From: Bacilli bacterium
GTDB taxonomy: Bacteria > Bacillota_I > Bacilli_A > RFN20 > CAG-288
Direction of reading: 5' to 3'
Length of the DNA stretch: 15,702 nucleotides
Assembly (NCBI GenBank): GCA_900770925.1
Contig: CAAGLY010000009.1
Coordinates: 1 to 15,702, forward strand
In this document: one piece after another, positions 1 to 8,355 of the stretch
Numbering within the stretch: position 1 is the stretch's first letter
Layout: each line of letters begins with the position of its first letter
The notes under the pieces: model-generated
Database searches by the model: none
Told to the model about the DNA's origin: nothing
Seen by the model: the letters and a program-made list of their open reading frames with translations, nothing else
Program-made: the position numbers and the translations under genes

Positions 1-60
1 AAGCTCGGCCTCGACAAGAAATACTACCGGAAAAAGAAGCTGGACAAGATATTCGAATAA
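1..60 (+). CDS. 3' end of an unidentified protein (partial)
   Basis: Frame 1 is open from the first base to a TAA at 58-60 and encodes 19 residues ending in KKKLDKIFE. The peptide is Lys-rich, and its codons (ctc, ggc, cgg, ctg) look more GC-rich than those of the genes further right. I do not recognise the protein. A Lys-rich tail followed directly by GC-rich inverted DNA and then a drop to AT-rich sequence would fit the end of a transposase gene, but that is inference. Without the upstream sequence this can only be called the tail of a gene. Confidence 0.5.
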   Translation, partial: KLGLDKKYYRKKKLDKIFE

Positions 61-532
61 GGCGGATAACGCCGTATTACGCCATTTTCCGGGGGTCAAC
101 TGTAAAAGTCAGGATTATACTAAATTTTTTGTCGTTGTTAACGAAAAGAAAACCATGTAAATGAAGCGATTCGTTCTTCTTTTTAATCGGTACTTATCGT
201 GCACAATTGAAAAGTGATAAAGCAGAAAGAAGATGTCCTAAAACGATTACCAACACCATTGTGTTTAGAACCTGCTTTTCCTTCATTTCTTGGGGCAAAG
301 CAAATGAAAGACTCGATGTTTCTAGTTCTAGGCATTAGATGAATAAAAAGCATACTAAATTTATCTAGAACATCTAGAAATTATCTAGAAACATCTAGAA
401 ATTAGAAAATAGCCATTCTTGTTTTTTGCCTATTTTATCGAAATATTTATCTAGAAACATCTAGAAACTCGCGTAGTTAGGCATCAAGAAAGAACTTATC
501 GTTTTGATATTTTTAGCATCCATCCAATTGGG
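61..532. other. intergenic region with no gene, 472 bp
   Basis: I see no convincing gene here. The first 50 bases are GC-rich and include a small hairpin, GGCG/CGCC at 61-64 and 70-73, then a CCGGGGG run. After about position 115 the sequence becomes AT-rich. The right half (315-465) holds the TCTAGA repeat array listed separately. I find no good U-tract terminator for uvrB: the short TAGC/GCTA dyad next to its stop codon is followed by A, not T, on the minus strand. Confidence 0.6.
315..465. repeat. phased TCTAGA repeat array
   Basis: The hexamer TCTAGA occurs at 364, 373, 384, 394, 450 and 460. Successive copies within a cluster are 9 to 11 bp apart, about one helical turn. They form three near-identical units of the form TTATCTAGAAACATCTAGAA: two back to back at 361-400 (the first lacks one A) and a third at about 447-467. 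An inverted copy of the 11-base core CTAGAAACATC lies at 315-325 as GATGTTTCTAG, so a hairpin with 385-395 is possible. The palindromic hexamer and helical phasing suggest cooperative protein binding, but no known binding protein is recognised. The nearest gene is uvrB, whose 3' end faces the array. Confidence 0.6.
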
Positions 533-2518
533 CTATTTCGCTAGTGTTGCCTTCAGTTCAAAGATCTGATCACGAAGCAAAGCAGCCTGATCAAAATCCA
601 ATGCCTTAGCTGCCTTGTTCCTCTCCGTAGTCAGTCTACGAATCATCCTCTCCGTCTGTTTCGCTGTCAGCTTACCACCCTCAAATCCCTTCTCATGCTT
701 CTTTCCGACAATATGAATCGGTTCTTCAATCGGTTTCCTAATTGTCTTAGGAACCCTATTATGTTCTTTATTATAGGCTTCTTGAATCGAACGACGTCTT
801 TTCGTTTCCTTAATCGTCTCTGCCCTAGCATCCGAAATCTTATCACAGTACCTGATAACCTTACCATTTGCATTTCGAGCAGCACGTCCTGCAATCTGGG
901 TCAGAGCACGGGCAGAACGAAGGAAGCCTTCCCGGTCCGCATCCAAAATAGCAATCAGCGAGACCTCCGGAATATCCAATCCCTCACGAAGAAGATTGAT
1001 GCCAATTAAGACATCATAGATTCCTTTTCTCAGCTTATAAATGATTTCTGTTCGTTCCCTTGTCAGGATTTCGTGCTGAAGATAAGCGACTTTAAAGTTT
1101 CTGGATTCTAAGAACTCCGCTAGGTTCTCAGCATCCTTGACTGTCAAAGTAATAACAAGGACACGCTCATTCTTTTTGATTCGCTCTTCGATTTCCTTCC
1201 TGACATCATAGACAGGATTATTCTCATTGGAACGGACTTCGATAATCGGATCCAGCAAGCCAGTCGGACGGATAATCTGCTCTACAACATGATGTCCGGC
1301 TTGATCGAGCTCATAATCTCCCGGCGTTGCCGAAGTACAGATTACATTGTTAATCTTTTTTTCGAATTCATCGAACTTCAGCGGACGGTTATCCAAAGCA
1401 GAAGGAAGACGGAATCCGTATTCGACCAGAGTCTGCTTCCGGCTCCGATCTCCGTTATACCTTGCGCCAACTTGAGGAATCGTCACATGACTCTCATCAA
1501 TAAACCTCAGGAAATCCTTCGGGAAATAATCAAACAAGGTATAAGGAGTCTCTCCCTCTTTTCGTCCATCGAAATGACGGGCATAGTTCTCAATGCCAGC
1601 ACACCTTCCAAATTCGCTTAAATAATCCAGATCATGCTCCGTACGCTGTTTCAGACGTTCTGCCTCCAACAGCTTTCCCTGATCCTCAAAAAATTTCAGA
1701 CGTTCATTGAGTTCTTCCCGAATGGTCTTACAGGCACGCCTGATTCTCTCTTTGCCAGAAGCATGTTCGCTAGCCGGGAAGAAAGGATAGTACTCCAATG
1801 TCTGGACAACCTCTCCGGTTGTCGGCTGGATTTGATCAATTTCACTGATCTCATCAAAATCAGAGAAGACACGAATGATGTATTTATCCCCGCTAGGAGG
1901 ATAAATGTCCATAACATCTCCACGAATACGGAAACATCCTGGATCAAGGCTCCTATCATTTCGTTTATACTGAGCAGCAATCAGCTTCTGTCCGATTTCC
2001 TTTGCGTTGAAAGGTTCACCGACATGCAAAGTAAAAGCAAGGTCCCGATATTCATCCGGATCGCTTAAGCCATAGATACTGGCAACCGAGCACACAACAA
2101 TCGTATCTTTCCGCTCCAAAAGAGAATTAACAGCAGAGGCACGCCTCCTCTCGATTTCTTGATTCCTAACAACCTGCTTGTCAATAAAGGTATCTGTCTT
2201 CGGAATATAGGCTTCCGGCTGATAGAAATCAAAGTTTGAAATAAAGTACTCTACCCGATTATGCGGAAAGAGTTCCTTGAACTCACCATAAAGCTGAGCA
2301 GCCAAGGTCTTGTTATGGACAAGTACCCTCGTTGTCCGCTGACAGGCCTGAATGATATTAGCCCTCGTAAAAGTCTTGCCAGTGCCAGTAGCACCTTGCA
2401 AGACCTGCCATCTCTTGTTTTCCTTAACGCCTTCCACTAGTTCCTTGATAGCCTCTGGCTGGTCGCCGGTTGGCTGATAAGGAGAAATCAGCTCAAAACG
2501 ATGTTCTGAATCAGTCAT
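533..2518 (-). CDS. uvrB: excinuclease ABC subunit B (UvrB)
   Basis: UvrB is the damage-verifying helicase-like subunit of nucleotide excision repair. UvrA loads it at lesions and it then recruits UvrC. At 661 residues it has the usual family length. Visible landmarks are Walker A GATGTGKT at about 42-49, the beta-hairpin region FDFYQPEAYIP at 96-106, the DESH box at 341-344, the helicase motif LLREGLDIPEVSLIAILDAD at about 509-528, QIAGRAARN at 541-549, and a C-terminal UVR motif at about 625-660 that contacts UvrC. The ATG at 2518 has AGGAGG just upstream. Its first 8 nt overlap the end of the protease gene, so the two are probably cotranscribed and translationally coupled. uvrA, the frequent partner gene, is absent from the window. 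I saw no clear LexA-type box. Confidence 0.98.
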   Translation of the reverse strand: MTDSEHRFELISPYQPTGDQPEAIKELVEGVKENKRWQVLQGATGTGKTFTRANIIQACQRTTRVLVHNKTLAAQLYGEFKELFPHNRVEYFISNFDFYQPEAYIPKTDTFIDKQVVRNQEIERRRASAVNSLLERKDTIVVCSVASIYGLSDPDEYRDLAFTLHVGEPFNAKEIGQKLIAAQYKRNDRSLDPGCFRIRGDVMDIYPPSGDKYIIRVFSDFDEISEIDQIQPTTGEVVQTLEYYPFFPASEHASGKERIRRACKTIREELNERLKFFEDQGKLLEAERLKQRTEHDLDYLSEFGRCAGIENYARHFDGRKEGETPYTLFDYFPKDFLRFIDESHVTIPQVGARYNGDRSRKQTLVEYGFRLPSALDNRPLKFDEFEKKINNVICTSATPGDYELDQAGHHVVEQIIRPTGLLDPIIEVRSNENNPVYDVRKEIEERIKKNERVLVITLTVKDAENLAEFLESRNFKVAYLQHEILTRERTEIIYKLRKGIYDVLIGINLLREGLDIPEVSLIAILDADREGFLRSARALTQIAGRAARNANGKVIRYCDKISDARAETIKETKRRRSIQEAYNKEHNRVPKTIRKPIEEPIHIVGKKHEKGFEGGKLTAKQTERMIRRLTTERNKAAKALDFDQAALLRDQIFELKATLAK

Positions 2519-3995
2519 AGCTCCTCCTTGTCAGAAGTTCATAATAATGAAGATAGAGATCATAGCAGTCCTTACCCCACTTCTGGTTCAGTGTCTTATC
2601 CCTGGCGCCATTATCGCCAAACGCCTCGGTCAGGGAATACTTTGTCTTTACCAGATTGAAGTAACTTTCAACAGCATCATCAAAATGGTAGTTCTTAGAA
2701 TAACTTTCCGGAACAGAAGGATCCATCCTTCTTAGAGCAGTAAGGAAAAAGCTTTGCGCAGTTTCGCTGATGCCCATAGTTGAGCTTAATTCCCAGATGC
2801 TATCTAGGAAATCATAGTCGACAGAAAAGGTCACATCCGGAACGATTCCCTTTTTATGGATGCACCTGATGTCATCGCTATCCTTACCTTCATCATACCT
2901 TGTTTCGTTCTTACGTTCCGGTCCATAGACATAGGCAGAAGTATACCGGATTACAGAACCGTCCGAGTACTGACGGAATCCCTGTGCGATGCCTTTCCCG
3001 TAACTCTTGAAGCCATAGACTTTTGCATTCGTTCCAGCCCGCCTAGCAAGGATAAAGGTCTCACTTGCACTAGCCGTGTTCCCATCCTGAATAATCGAGT
3101 ACTGGCTGAAGTTATAGACCGGATTACTCTTCTGAACTGCACTTCCGACTATCTTTCCGTCTTTATCCTTCCTTTGATAAAGAAGGGTTCCTTTCTTTAC
3201 GAATAAGGATGCCCTATCAGCAGCCTGGTCAAGATAACCGCCTCCGTTACCGCGGAAGTCTAGAACCAAATGCTGGATCTTGTTCTTTTCCTGATTCAAC
3301 ACTGCTTTTAAAGCGGTAGTAGGAGCACCAAGCCTCGTGTTCACTTTCACCGCCCTTGTATATCCGTTAGACGCTTTCGGTGTATCAAGGACCGTGATTA
3401 AACGCTGAGAATAGTCTGATTTTGTCCTTTTTACAGTGAAGGGCTGCTGATTGGAATGAACGCCCGTGAACTCATATTCAGTAGAAGAGCTTAAGTTATG
3501 GAGATAGGTGCTTACTTCTGCATTCGTATGATCTTTAAAGTTGTAGCTGACCGGAGAGGTGATGGAATAAAGAACATCTCCTTTCCTGATTCCGCTTTTT
3601 TCGGCAGATGAATCAAGATGGACATCAACGATATAAAGGCCTCCGTCATAGCTATGGGTCGTGAATCCGAATCCTTTGCCATCCGTGGACAGCCCTTGGT
3701 CTGCCCTGCTCTTTGTATAGAACGTATAGGGATCGTTCCTTGTCGAGGCCGGTCCGTTGATGACGCCGGCAACGGCATCGTCCTGAAGATATTCATCTTC
3801 GTTTCCGTAGAGCCATTCGTTCTTCCTAAGCTCGTATCCGTTAAGAATCTTTTTCTCCTCGCCTGTCAGCTTTGTCCGGGTCTGATGCTCATAGAGTGCA
3901 TATCCGGAAGTGGCAAGAAGCCCGACAGCAAGAATCGCAATCAGAGTATTTTTAATCACGCCTGACTTTTTTCCGCCTAGATTATCGTTTCCCAT
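2511..3995 (-). CDS. S41 family C-terminal processing-type peptidase with PDZ domain
   Basis: This is a membrane-anchored serine protease of the CtpA/CtpB/Prc type, 494 residues long. Residues 1-14 look cytoplasmic, 15-34 form one transmembrane anchor, and the rest should lie outside the membrane. A PDZ domain covers roughly 105-185, with the typical GIRKGDVLYSI segment near 135-145. The peptidase core follows: LDFRGNGGG at 245-253, the nucleophile segment NTASASETF with S309, and SYGKGIAQG with K334 and Q338. The 25-residue Ser-to-Lys spacing and the Lys-x3-Gln pattern fit a Ser-Lys(-Gln) catalytic site. The last 100 residues are family-variable and not recognised. GGAGG lies 10 nt before the ATG. 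The overlap with uvrB recalls Firmicutes chromosomes that carry a ctp-type gene near uvrB. Its substrate cannot be read from the sequence. Confidence 0.9.
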   Translation of the reverse strand: MGNDNLGGKKSGVIKNTLIAILAVGLLATSGYALYEHQTRTKLTGEEKKILNGYELRKNEWLYGNEDEYLQDDAVAGVINGPASTRNDPYTFYTKSRADQGLSTDGKGFGFTTHSYDGGLYIVDVHLDSSAEKSGIRKGDVLYSITSPVSYNFKDHTNAEVSTYLHNLSSSTEYEFTGVHSNQQPFTVKRTKSDYSQRLITVLDTPKASNGYTRAVKVNTRLGAPTTALKAVLNQEKNKIQHLVLDFRGNGGGYLDQAADRASLFVKKGTLLYQRKDKDGKIVGSAVQKSNPVYNFSQYSIIQDGNTASASETFILARRAGTNAKVYGFKSYGKGIAQGFRQYSDGSVIRYTSAYVYGPERKNETRYDEGKDSDDIRCIHKKGIVPDVTFSVDYDFLDSIWELSSTMGISETAQSFFLTALRRMDPSVPESYSKNYHFDDAVESYFNLVKTKYSLTEAFGDNGARDKTLNQKWGKDCYDLYLHYYELLTRRSYD

Positions 3996-4047
3996 AGGAC
4001 AATAGCCTCCGCTTTGAAATCATATTTCTTTATTCTACCATGGAATA

Positions 4048-4069
4048 CTATCCTTCCTAAGAAGGATAG
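4048..4069. promoter_or_regulatory. perfect 9-bp dyad in the divergent intergenic region
   Basis: CTATCCTTC at 4048-4056 is the exact reverse complement of GAAGGATAG at 4061-4069, separated by CTAA. It lies 53 bp upstream of the S41 peptidase start and about 120 bp upstream of the divergent phosphoesterase gene. No T-run follows on either strand, so it does not look like a terminator. It may be an operator or a 5'-UTR hairpin of the protease-uvrB transcript. It does not match CIRCE or CtsR sites as I know them. Confidence 0.45.
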
Positions 4070-4152
4070 ATACGGAGAAAAGAGCTTCGGATTATCAAAA
4101 ACTGAGGGTTTTCTTTCGCTCTTAAGTAGGGAAAAGGGCTTGTTCCTCCTCG

Positions 4153-4161
4153 TGATATAAT
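4153..4161 (+). promoter_or_regulatory. extended -10 promoter of the phosphoesterase/ATPase pair
   Basis: TGATATAAT gives a consensus TATAAT at 4156-4161 preceded by the TGn extended -10 motif, 30 bp before the ATG. No good -35 hexamer is seen at 16-18 bp, which extended -10 promoters can tolerate. GGAGG at 4179-4183 lies 8 nt before the start codon. Confidence 0.6.
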
Positions 4162-4191
4162 CTTATTATCTCAGCAAAGGAGGCAGTCAGA

Positions 4192-5253
4192 ATGAAAATC
4201 ATCCACACAGCAGATTTACACCTAGGATCTCCGATTGATAGTAAACTTCAGTCTCTTTCTAGCGAAAGGAAAGCAGAGATACGGAACTCTTTCTCAAGAC
4301 TCTGCCAATATGCAAGAAACAATGCTATACAGATAATCCTTCTAAGCGGAGATATCTTCGACTCTGACCATCCGTTCAAGAAAGATAAGAAATATTTTTA
4401 TGACATCATCAAGGCAAACAGCGACATCAGCTTCTACTATCTAAGAGGAAACCATGACTTAGATAGGGATAGTCAGAATAAACCAGCCAATCTTTATTTG
4501 TTTGAGTATTCCTGGACAAGCTATGAGCTAGAAGATAACATTGTCCTTTCCGGAATCGAAAGGACAAAGAAGAACAATACTTCCTTCTATGATACAAGGA
4601 AGCTCAATCCGGATAAGACCAATGTCGTGCTCCTTCACGGAGCACTCTCCGATTCCCTTGGGCAGGATCGGATCTGCCTGAAAAAGCTGAAAGAGAAGAA
4701 CATCGATTATCTTGCCTTAGGACATATCCACTCCTATCAGGGCGGAAAAATCGATGACAGAGGCATCTACTGTTATCCAGGCTGTCTGCAGGGAAGAGGT
4801 TTTGATGAAATCGGAGAGAAAGGGTTTGTCCTTCTCGATATAAAAGACAAGAAAGTCTCCTCTTCTTTTGTTCCGTTCTCTAAAAGGGTAATCCGCGAAG
4901 AAACAGTAGATATCTCCCATCTGACTTCTATCTATGAAATCATCAGTCAGATTAAGAAACAAGTGTCCTTTAAGAGTGAGGATATCTATCGGATTATCCT
5001 CACCGGAGATATTCCGATTGATAATGACTTCAATGAGTTGGATATCTCAAAAGAGTTAGGTGATATCTGCAGATTCATTAATATTAAGAACAGAACAAAT
5101 TTTGATATTGACTATCAGTCTTTGGGAAAACAGTTTTCATTGAAAGGCGAGTTTGTCCGGAATGTCAGGGAAGACACTTCCCTGACAGAAGAAGACAAGA
5201 AGGAAATCATTACTCTTGGTGTCCGCGCCTTAGAGAGAAAGGAGCTTGACTGA
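4192..5253 (+). CDS. YhaO/SbcD-like metallophosphoesterase (DNA repair nuclease family)
   Basis: This 353-residue protein belongs to the calcineurin-like phosphoesterases of the Mre11/SbcD group, two-metal nucleases that act on DNA ends with an SMC-like ATPase. The five motifs are in order: DLH at 8-10, GDIFD at 53-57, GNHD at 86-89, LLHG at 147-150 and GHIH at 177-180, supplying the expected Asp, Asn and His metal ligands. The C-terminal third (about 215-353) has no motif I recognise and probably forms the cap or ATPase-binding part. It appears somewhat shorter than Bacillus YhaO. The ATG follows GGAGG at good spacing. The ATPase gene begins 1 nt after its stop codon, so the two are very likely cotranslated and form one complex. 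The partner's membrane segment fits the YhaO/YhaN branch better than classical SbcCD. DNA substrate specificity is not visible. Confidence 0.88.
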   Translation: MKIIHTADLHLGSPIDSKLQSLSSERKAEIRNSFSRLCQYARNNAIQIILLSGDIFDSDHPFKKDKKYFYDIIKANSDISFYYLRGNHDLDRDSQNKPANLYLFEYSWTSYELEDNIVLSGIERTKKNNTSFYDTRKLNPDKTNVVLLHGALSDSLGQDRICLKKLKEKNIDYLALGHIHSYQGGKIDDRGIYCYPGCLQGRGFDEIGEKGFVLLDIKDKKVSSSFVPFSKRVIREETVDISHLTSIYEIISQIKKQVSFKSEDIYRIILTGDIPIDNDFNELDISKELGDICRFINIKNRTNFDIDYQSLGKQFSLKGEFVRNVREDTSLTEEDKKEIITLGVRALERKELD

Positions 5254-5254
5254 T

Positions 5255-7696
5255 ATGTTTCTGACTAAAGCTTATATCCGGGCTTTCGGAAATCTGGAAG
5301 AGAAAGAAATCCGTTTCGATTCTCATCTTAACTCCTATAGGGAGGAAAACGGAAAAGGAAAAACAACCCTTGCTAGTTTTATCCGGGCAAGGTTCTATGG
5401 TTTGGATAAACAGAAGAGCGAAGAGCGTAGACGATATCTTCCTTATTCTAATAAGGATTGCGGAGGCTCCCTGTCTTTCACCTATAGAGGAAATGAATAC
5501 CGGATAGAACGGCGCTTTGGAAAGAAGCCGAGTGAAGACGAAACCCATCTGTTTAAGAATAATAGGGAAATCCAATTCACCGGAGAACCGGGAGAGAGGT
5601 TCTTCAATGGCTTTGACAAGGAATCCTTTAACCGGACTATTTTCCTTAATCCGGAAGACTTATCCGTCTCTTCTACTTCTACCATCAATGAAAAACTAGG
5701 TTCTTATACCGATGGAACAGAAGAAGGCTTTTCCTTAGATGATGTCCTGAAGGAACTCGAAGACTATCGGAAGAAATTCAAACCGAAGAAAAGGGGAGAT
5801 GAAAAAGGGCTGATTGGGGAAACCAAGAAAAGAATATCCGATTACAAAGATATCCGCTCTAGTATCCCAGAGATACAGGAAGTGTTAAATAGACTTTATA
5901 GCGATCAGAAAGAAAGGAATAAGGAAATCACAGAATTAAAGGATAAGAAGATTCAGGCAAATAAGCAGAATGAAGCTTATCAGTTATACCAGCAATATTA
6001 CGAAAAGAAAAATGCCCTTAAGGAATTAGCCGACGAGTTTGATAAAGAAAAACAGATCTTCCCATTAGGAATTCCAAGCGATGAGGAGATCACTACCCTT
6101 AAAGATCAAATCAGAAAGAAAGAACAGTTAGAAAGAGAGAGGAACAGTTCACCTCTTTCTGACTACGAAATGGCCTCTTATGATTCCCTGAAGAGAAAAT
6201 TTTCTTCCGGGATTCCAACTGAAGAGGAAATCAAAGCGATTGAGGATAGCCTCAATCAGATTAAACGGGAATCCGATCTCGATTTGATTTTTACCTTAGA
6301 TGAGCAGAAGCTCAGGAATCATTTTGATGCCCATCCTGTAGATAGGGATAAGATCATATCTGAATATCAGTCCTATCAGCAGGTTATCATGAATAACAGC
6401 AGGAATCAGAAGAAACCAAAATCTAAGGTCCCTCTCCTCCTTTTGATTGTAGGAATATTAATCCTGATTATCGGAGTTATCCTTGGAATACTGATTAAGC
6501 CGTGGCTATTTTCCCTCGCTGCATTATCCCTTGCTTTCTTTGTTCCTTCTGTTATCCTTCATCAGAAAGAAAAGAAACAGATTCTGAAAGCAGACTCAGA
6601 AATCAATGAGAAAGAAAAGGAAAGGAGAAGACTGCTTAATGAGCCTTCTTCATCAATTGATGAAGCTTACAATAAACTTAAAAGCGATGTGGATAACTAC
6701 CAGAACCTGAAAAAGAAAAAGGAAGAATTACAGAACAGAAACGAAGAAGTCAGCCATAACAATCAGGAAATAACCGATAAGGCAACTAGCTTCCTTAGGA
6801 AGTATGGGTATATGAACGATTATCCGGCAACTCTATTGCATAGCAGGAAGTCGGATATAAAAATTTTTATGAGAATGTCCGATATTATCTCTAATTCTAA
6901 TTCGGCAAAGAAAGAGAAAACAAACGATTATGACACTTGCCATAAGAATATCGATGCAGCTTTAGCAAAGTACCAGATCAAAGATAGGTCAACACTCGAC
7001 AGAGATATCGCTGACTACAAGAATGCAGAGAAAAACTATATAGCAGCAAAGGGCTCCCTTTCTTCTTTTATCAGCACAAATAATATCGATATTAATTCCG
7101 CAGAAAACTTCACTTCCAAAATTGACACCTCCGAAATTGAAAACGAACTCTCCAATCTGAATAAGGCGCTTCTAGGCATAAATCAAAATATCGAAGAGAG
7201 AGAACAGGAAATTGAGGAAAAGCAGGCAAAAGCAGATGCGATTCCTGAACTACAGGAAAAGTTAGATATTTACAAGCACAAAGAAAAGATTGCTTCAAGG
7301 ACTCAAGACTATCTGAAGCAGGCAGAAGAGAACATCAAAAAGAGATACATCCAGCCTAGGCATGACTCTTTCCTTTGTTATTCGGATAAGCTTGAAAAAT
7401 TAAGGGGAGAGAAGATCCAGATTGATACCAACTATAACATCAGCATCAGGGAAAAAGGAGAAACAGAAGATTATCTTCATCTCTCCTCTGGTCAGAAAGC
7501 TCTCGTTGTTCTCTGTTACCGTTTAGCCTTATTAGACAATATCTTCAAGAACGATAAACCTTTCCTTGTCAGGGATGATCTCTTCAGGTATCTGGATGAA
7601 ATCCATCTTGAAGAAGCAAAGAAGCTTCTGAAGGAACTTAGCCAGGAAAGACAGGTTCTCTATTTCACCTGCCATCCGTCCCGGAATATACATTAG
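5255..7696 (+). CDS. YhaN-like SMC/Rad50-type ATPase with internal membrane segment
   Basis: This 813-residue protein has the split ABC-type ATPase of SMC/Rad50 proteins. The N-terminal half-domain carries the P-loop EENGKGKTT at 30-38; the usual first Gly of the P-loop is Glu, as in related Firmicutes proteins with an ENGxGKST P-loop. Long charged coiled-coil regions run from about 150 to 390 and from 440 to 720. Between them, about 392-434, is a very hydrophobic stretch long enough for a two-helix membrane hairpin. The C-terminal half-domain has the ABC signature LSSGQ near 743 and Walker B LVRDD near 771-775. I chose ATG 5255 because AAAGGAG at 5238-5244 lies 10 nt before it, whereas an in-frame TTG at 5246 has no room for a ribosome binding site. 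It probably powers the adjacent phosphoesterase at the membrane. A terminator follows directly. Confidence 0.87.
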   Translation: MFLTKAYIRAFGNLEEKEIRFDSHLNSYREENGKGKTTLASFIRARFYGLDKQKSEERRRYLPYSNKDCGGSLSFTYRGNEYRIERRFGKKPSEDETHLFKNNREIQFTGEPGERFFNGFDKESFNRTIFLNPEDLSVSSTSTINEKLGSYTDGTEEGFSLDDVLKELEDYRKKFKPKKRGDEKGLIGETKKRISDYKDIRSSIPEIQEVLNRLYSDQKERNKEITELKDKKIQANKQNEAYQLYQQYYEKKNALKELADEFDKEKQIFPLGIPSDEEITTLKDQIRKKEQLERERNSSPLSDYEMASYDSLKRKFSSGIPTEEEIKAIEDSLNQIKRESDLDLIFTLDEQKLRNHFDAHPVDRDKIISEYQSYQQVIMNNSRNQKKPKSKVPLLLLIVGILILIIGVILGILIKPWLFSLAALSLAFFVPSVILHQKEKKQILKADSEINEKEKERRRLLNEPSSSIDEAYNKLKSDVDNYQNLKKKKEELQNRNEEVSHNNQEITDKATSFLRKYGYMNDYPATLLHSRKSDIKIFMRMSDIISNSNSAKKEKTNDYDTCHKNIDAALAKYQIKDRSTLDRDIADYKNAEKNYIAAKGSLSSFISTNNIDINSAENFTSKIDTSEIENELSNLNKALLGINQNIEEREQEIEEKQAKADAIPELQEKLDIYKHKEKIASRTQDYLKQAEENIKKRYIQPRHDSFLCYSDKLEKLRGEKIQIDTNYNISIREKGETEDYLHLSSGQKALVVLCYRLALLDNIFKNDKPFLVRDDLFRYLDEIHLEEAKKLLKELSQERQVLYFTCHPSRNIH

Positions 7697-7741
7697 AAAA
7701 AAGACCGCTTGGATGCCAATGCTTCCCGAAGCGGCCTTTTT
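7697..7741. terminator. bidirectional rho-independent terminator
   Basis: A-run then GACCGCTT (7703-7710) pairs with AAGCGGCC (7729-7736) with a single A-C mismatch, flanked by A's on the left and T's on the right. It can stop both the plus-strand ATPase transcript and the converging minus-strand transcript that ends at 7763. Confidence 0.8.
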
Positions 7742-7762
7742 GAGTGAAATTCAATTCCTTCT

Positions 7763-8308
7763 TTAATCCGTAACATCCCCAGTGACATGGTCTTCTTTGA
7801 ATTTGAAGTGAGAGAGAACGAACTCAATCCTCTTATTTGCTTTCCGATTGTCGTTAGGATGTTCAATCCAGATAGAGTTCGAAGATCCCTTCAGCCTCTG
7901 GAGGAACCTAGAGAACCCATTAGGAGATGAAAGATCAAAGTCATACTTCTTATCGTATTCTTCGTTGTATTCAAAGACAAAATCGAGAGCAACTTGAAGA
8001 AATCCGCCTTCTCCTCCGTCTAACTGACGGGTTAAAGTCAGGTTCCTGACTTTGTTTTTGTTTAGATCTTCAATGCTATGATTAGACTCTTCGTTTCTAC
8101 GATACCTGTCCGGGCCGACATTGGCCTCAATCAGGATTTCGTCTTCACTGCTATAGACCGGAATCTTTGAAAAACCCCGGAAAGCCTGAACAAGCTCTTC
8201 CGGTGTCTTTTTATCACGGCACCTTTTCTCAAGCTTGGTCTGACAGGCTTCGATATCTAAGGTTTCGTCTTCTTTTTTCGGCTCTTGTCCGTGTTGATAG
8301 ATTTCCAT
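7763..8308 (-). CDS. hypothetical protein, 181 aa, next to the DUF4143 ATPase
   Basis: I do not recognise this protein. It looks soluble and mostly acidic, with no signal peptide or membrane segment. The N-terminal 60 residues are charged and likely helical (EKRCRDKKTPEELVQAF). The middle holds a Gly-rich turn, LDGGEGGFLQVALDF, and an aromatic-acidic patch with EYNEEYDKKYDFD. The end, WIEHPNDNRKANKRIEFVLSHF, looks like alternating strand and loop. An in-frame TAA four codons before the ATG means it is not the tail of a longer gene. No clear ribosome binding site precedes the ATG, which suggests readthrough from the ATPase gene ending 47 nt upstream. The shared strand and short gap suggest one transcription unit, so it may be a partner of that ATPase, but no motif supports a specific role. 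Confidence 0.65.
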   Translation of the reverse strand: MEIYQHGQEPKKEDETLDIEACQTKLEKRCRDKKTPEELVQAFRGFSKIPVYSSEDEILIEANVGPDRYRRNEESNHSIEDLNKNKVRNLTLTRQLDGGEGGFLQVALDFVFEYNEEYDKKYDFDLSSPNGFSRFLQRLKGSSNSIWIEHPNDNRKANKRIEFVLSHFKFKEDHVTGDVTD

Positions 8309-8355
8309 GGAAATCGTTTATCGCACGAAAAGAGAAAATCTTCTTTTTGTGATGA

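Noticed and set aside
361..465. CRISPR array as an explanation of the TCTAGA repeats.
   Set aside because: The units are adjacent or irregularly spaced, with no regular unique spacers of 26-40 bp and no cas genes nearby.
507..535. Possible uvrB terminator with TAGC/GCTA arms.
   Set aside because: The stem is only 4 bp and is followed by A's, not T's, in the direction of uvrB transcription.
695..2068. Several plus-strand ORFs of 100-144 codons inside uvrB.
   Set aside because: They lie antisense to a clearly conserved gene, have no ribosome binding sites I can see, and show no protein-like motifs.
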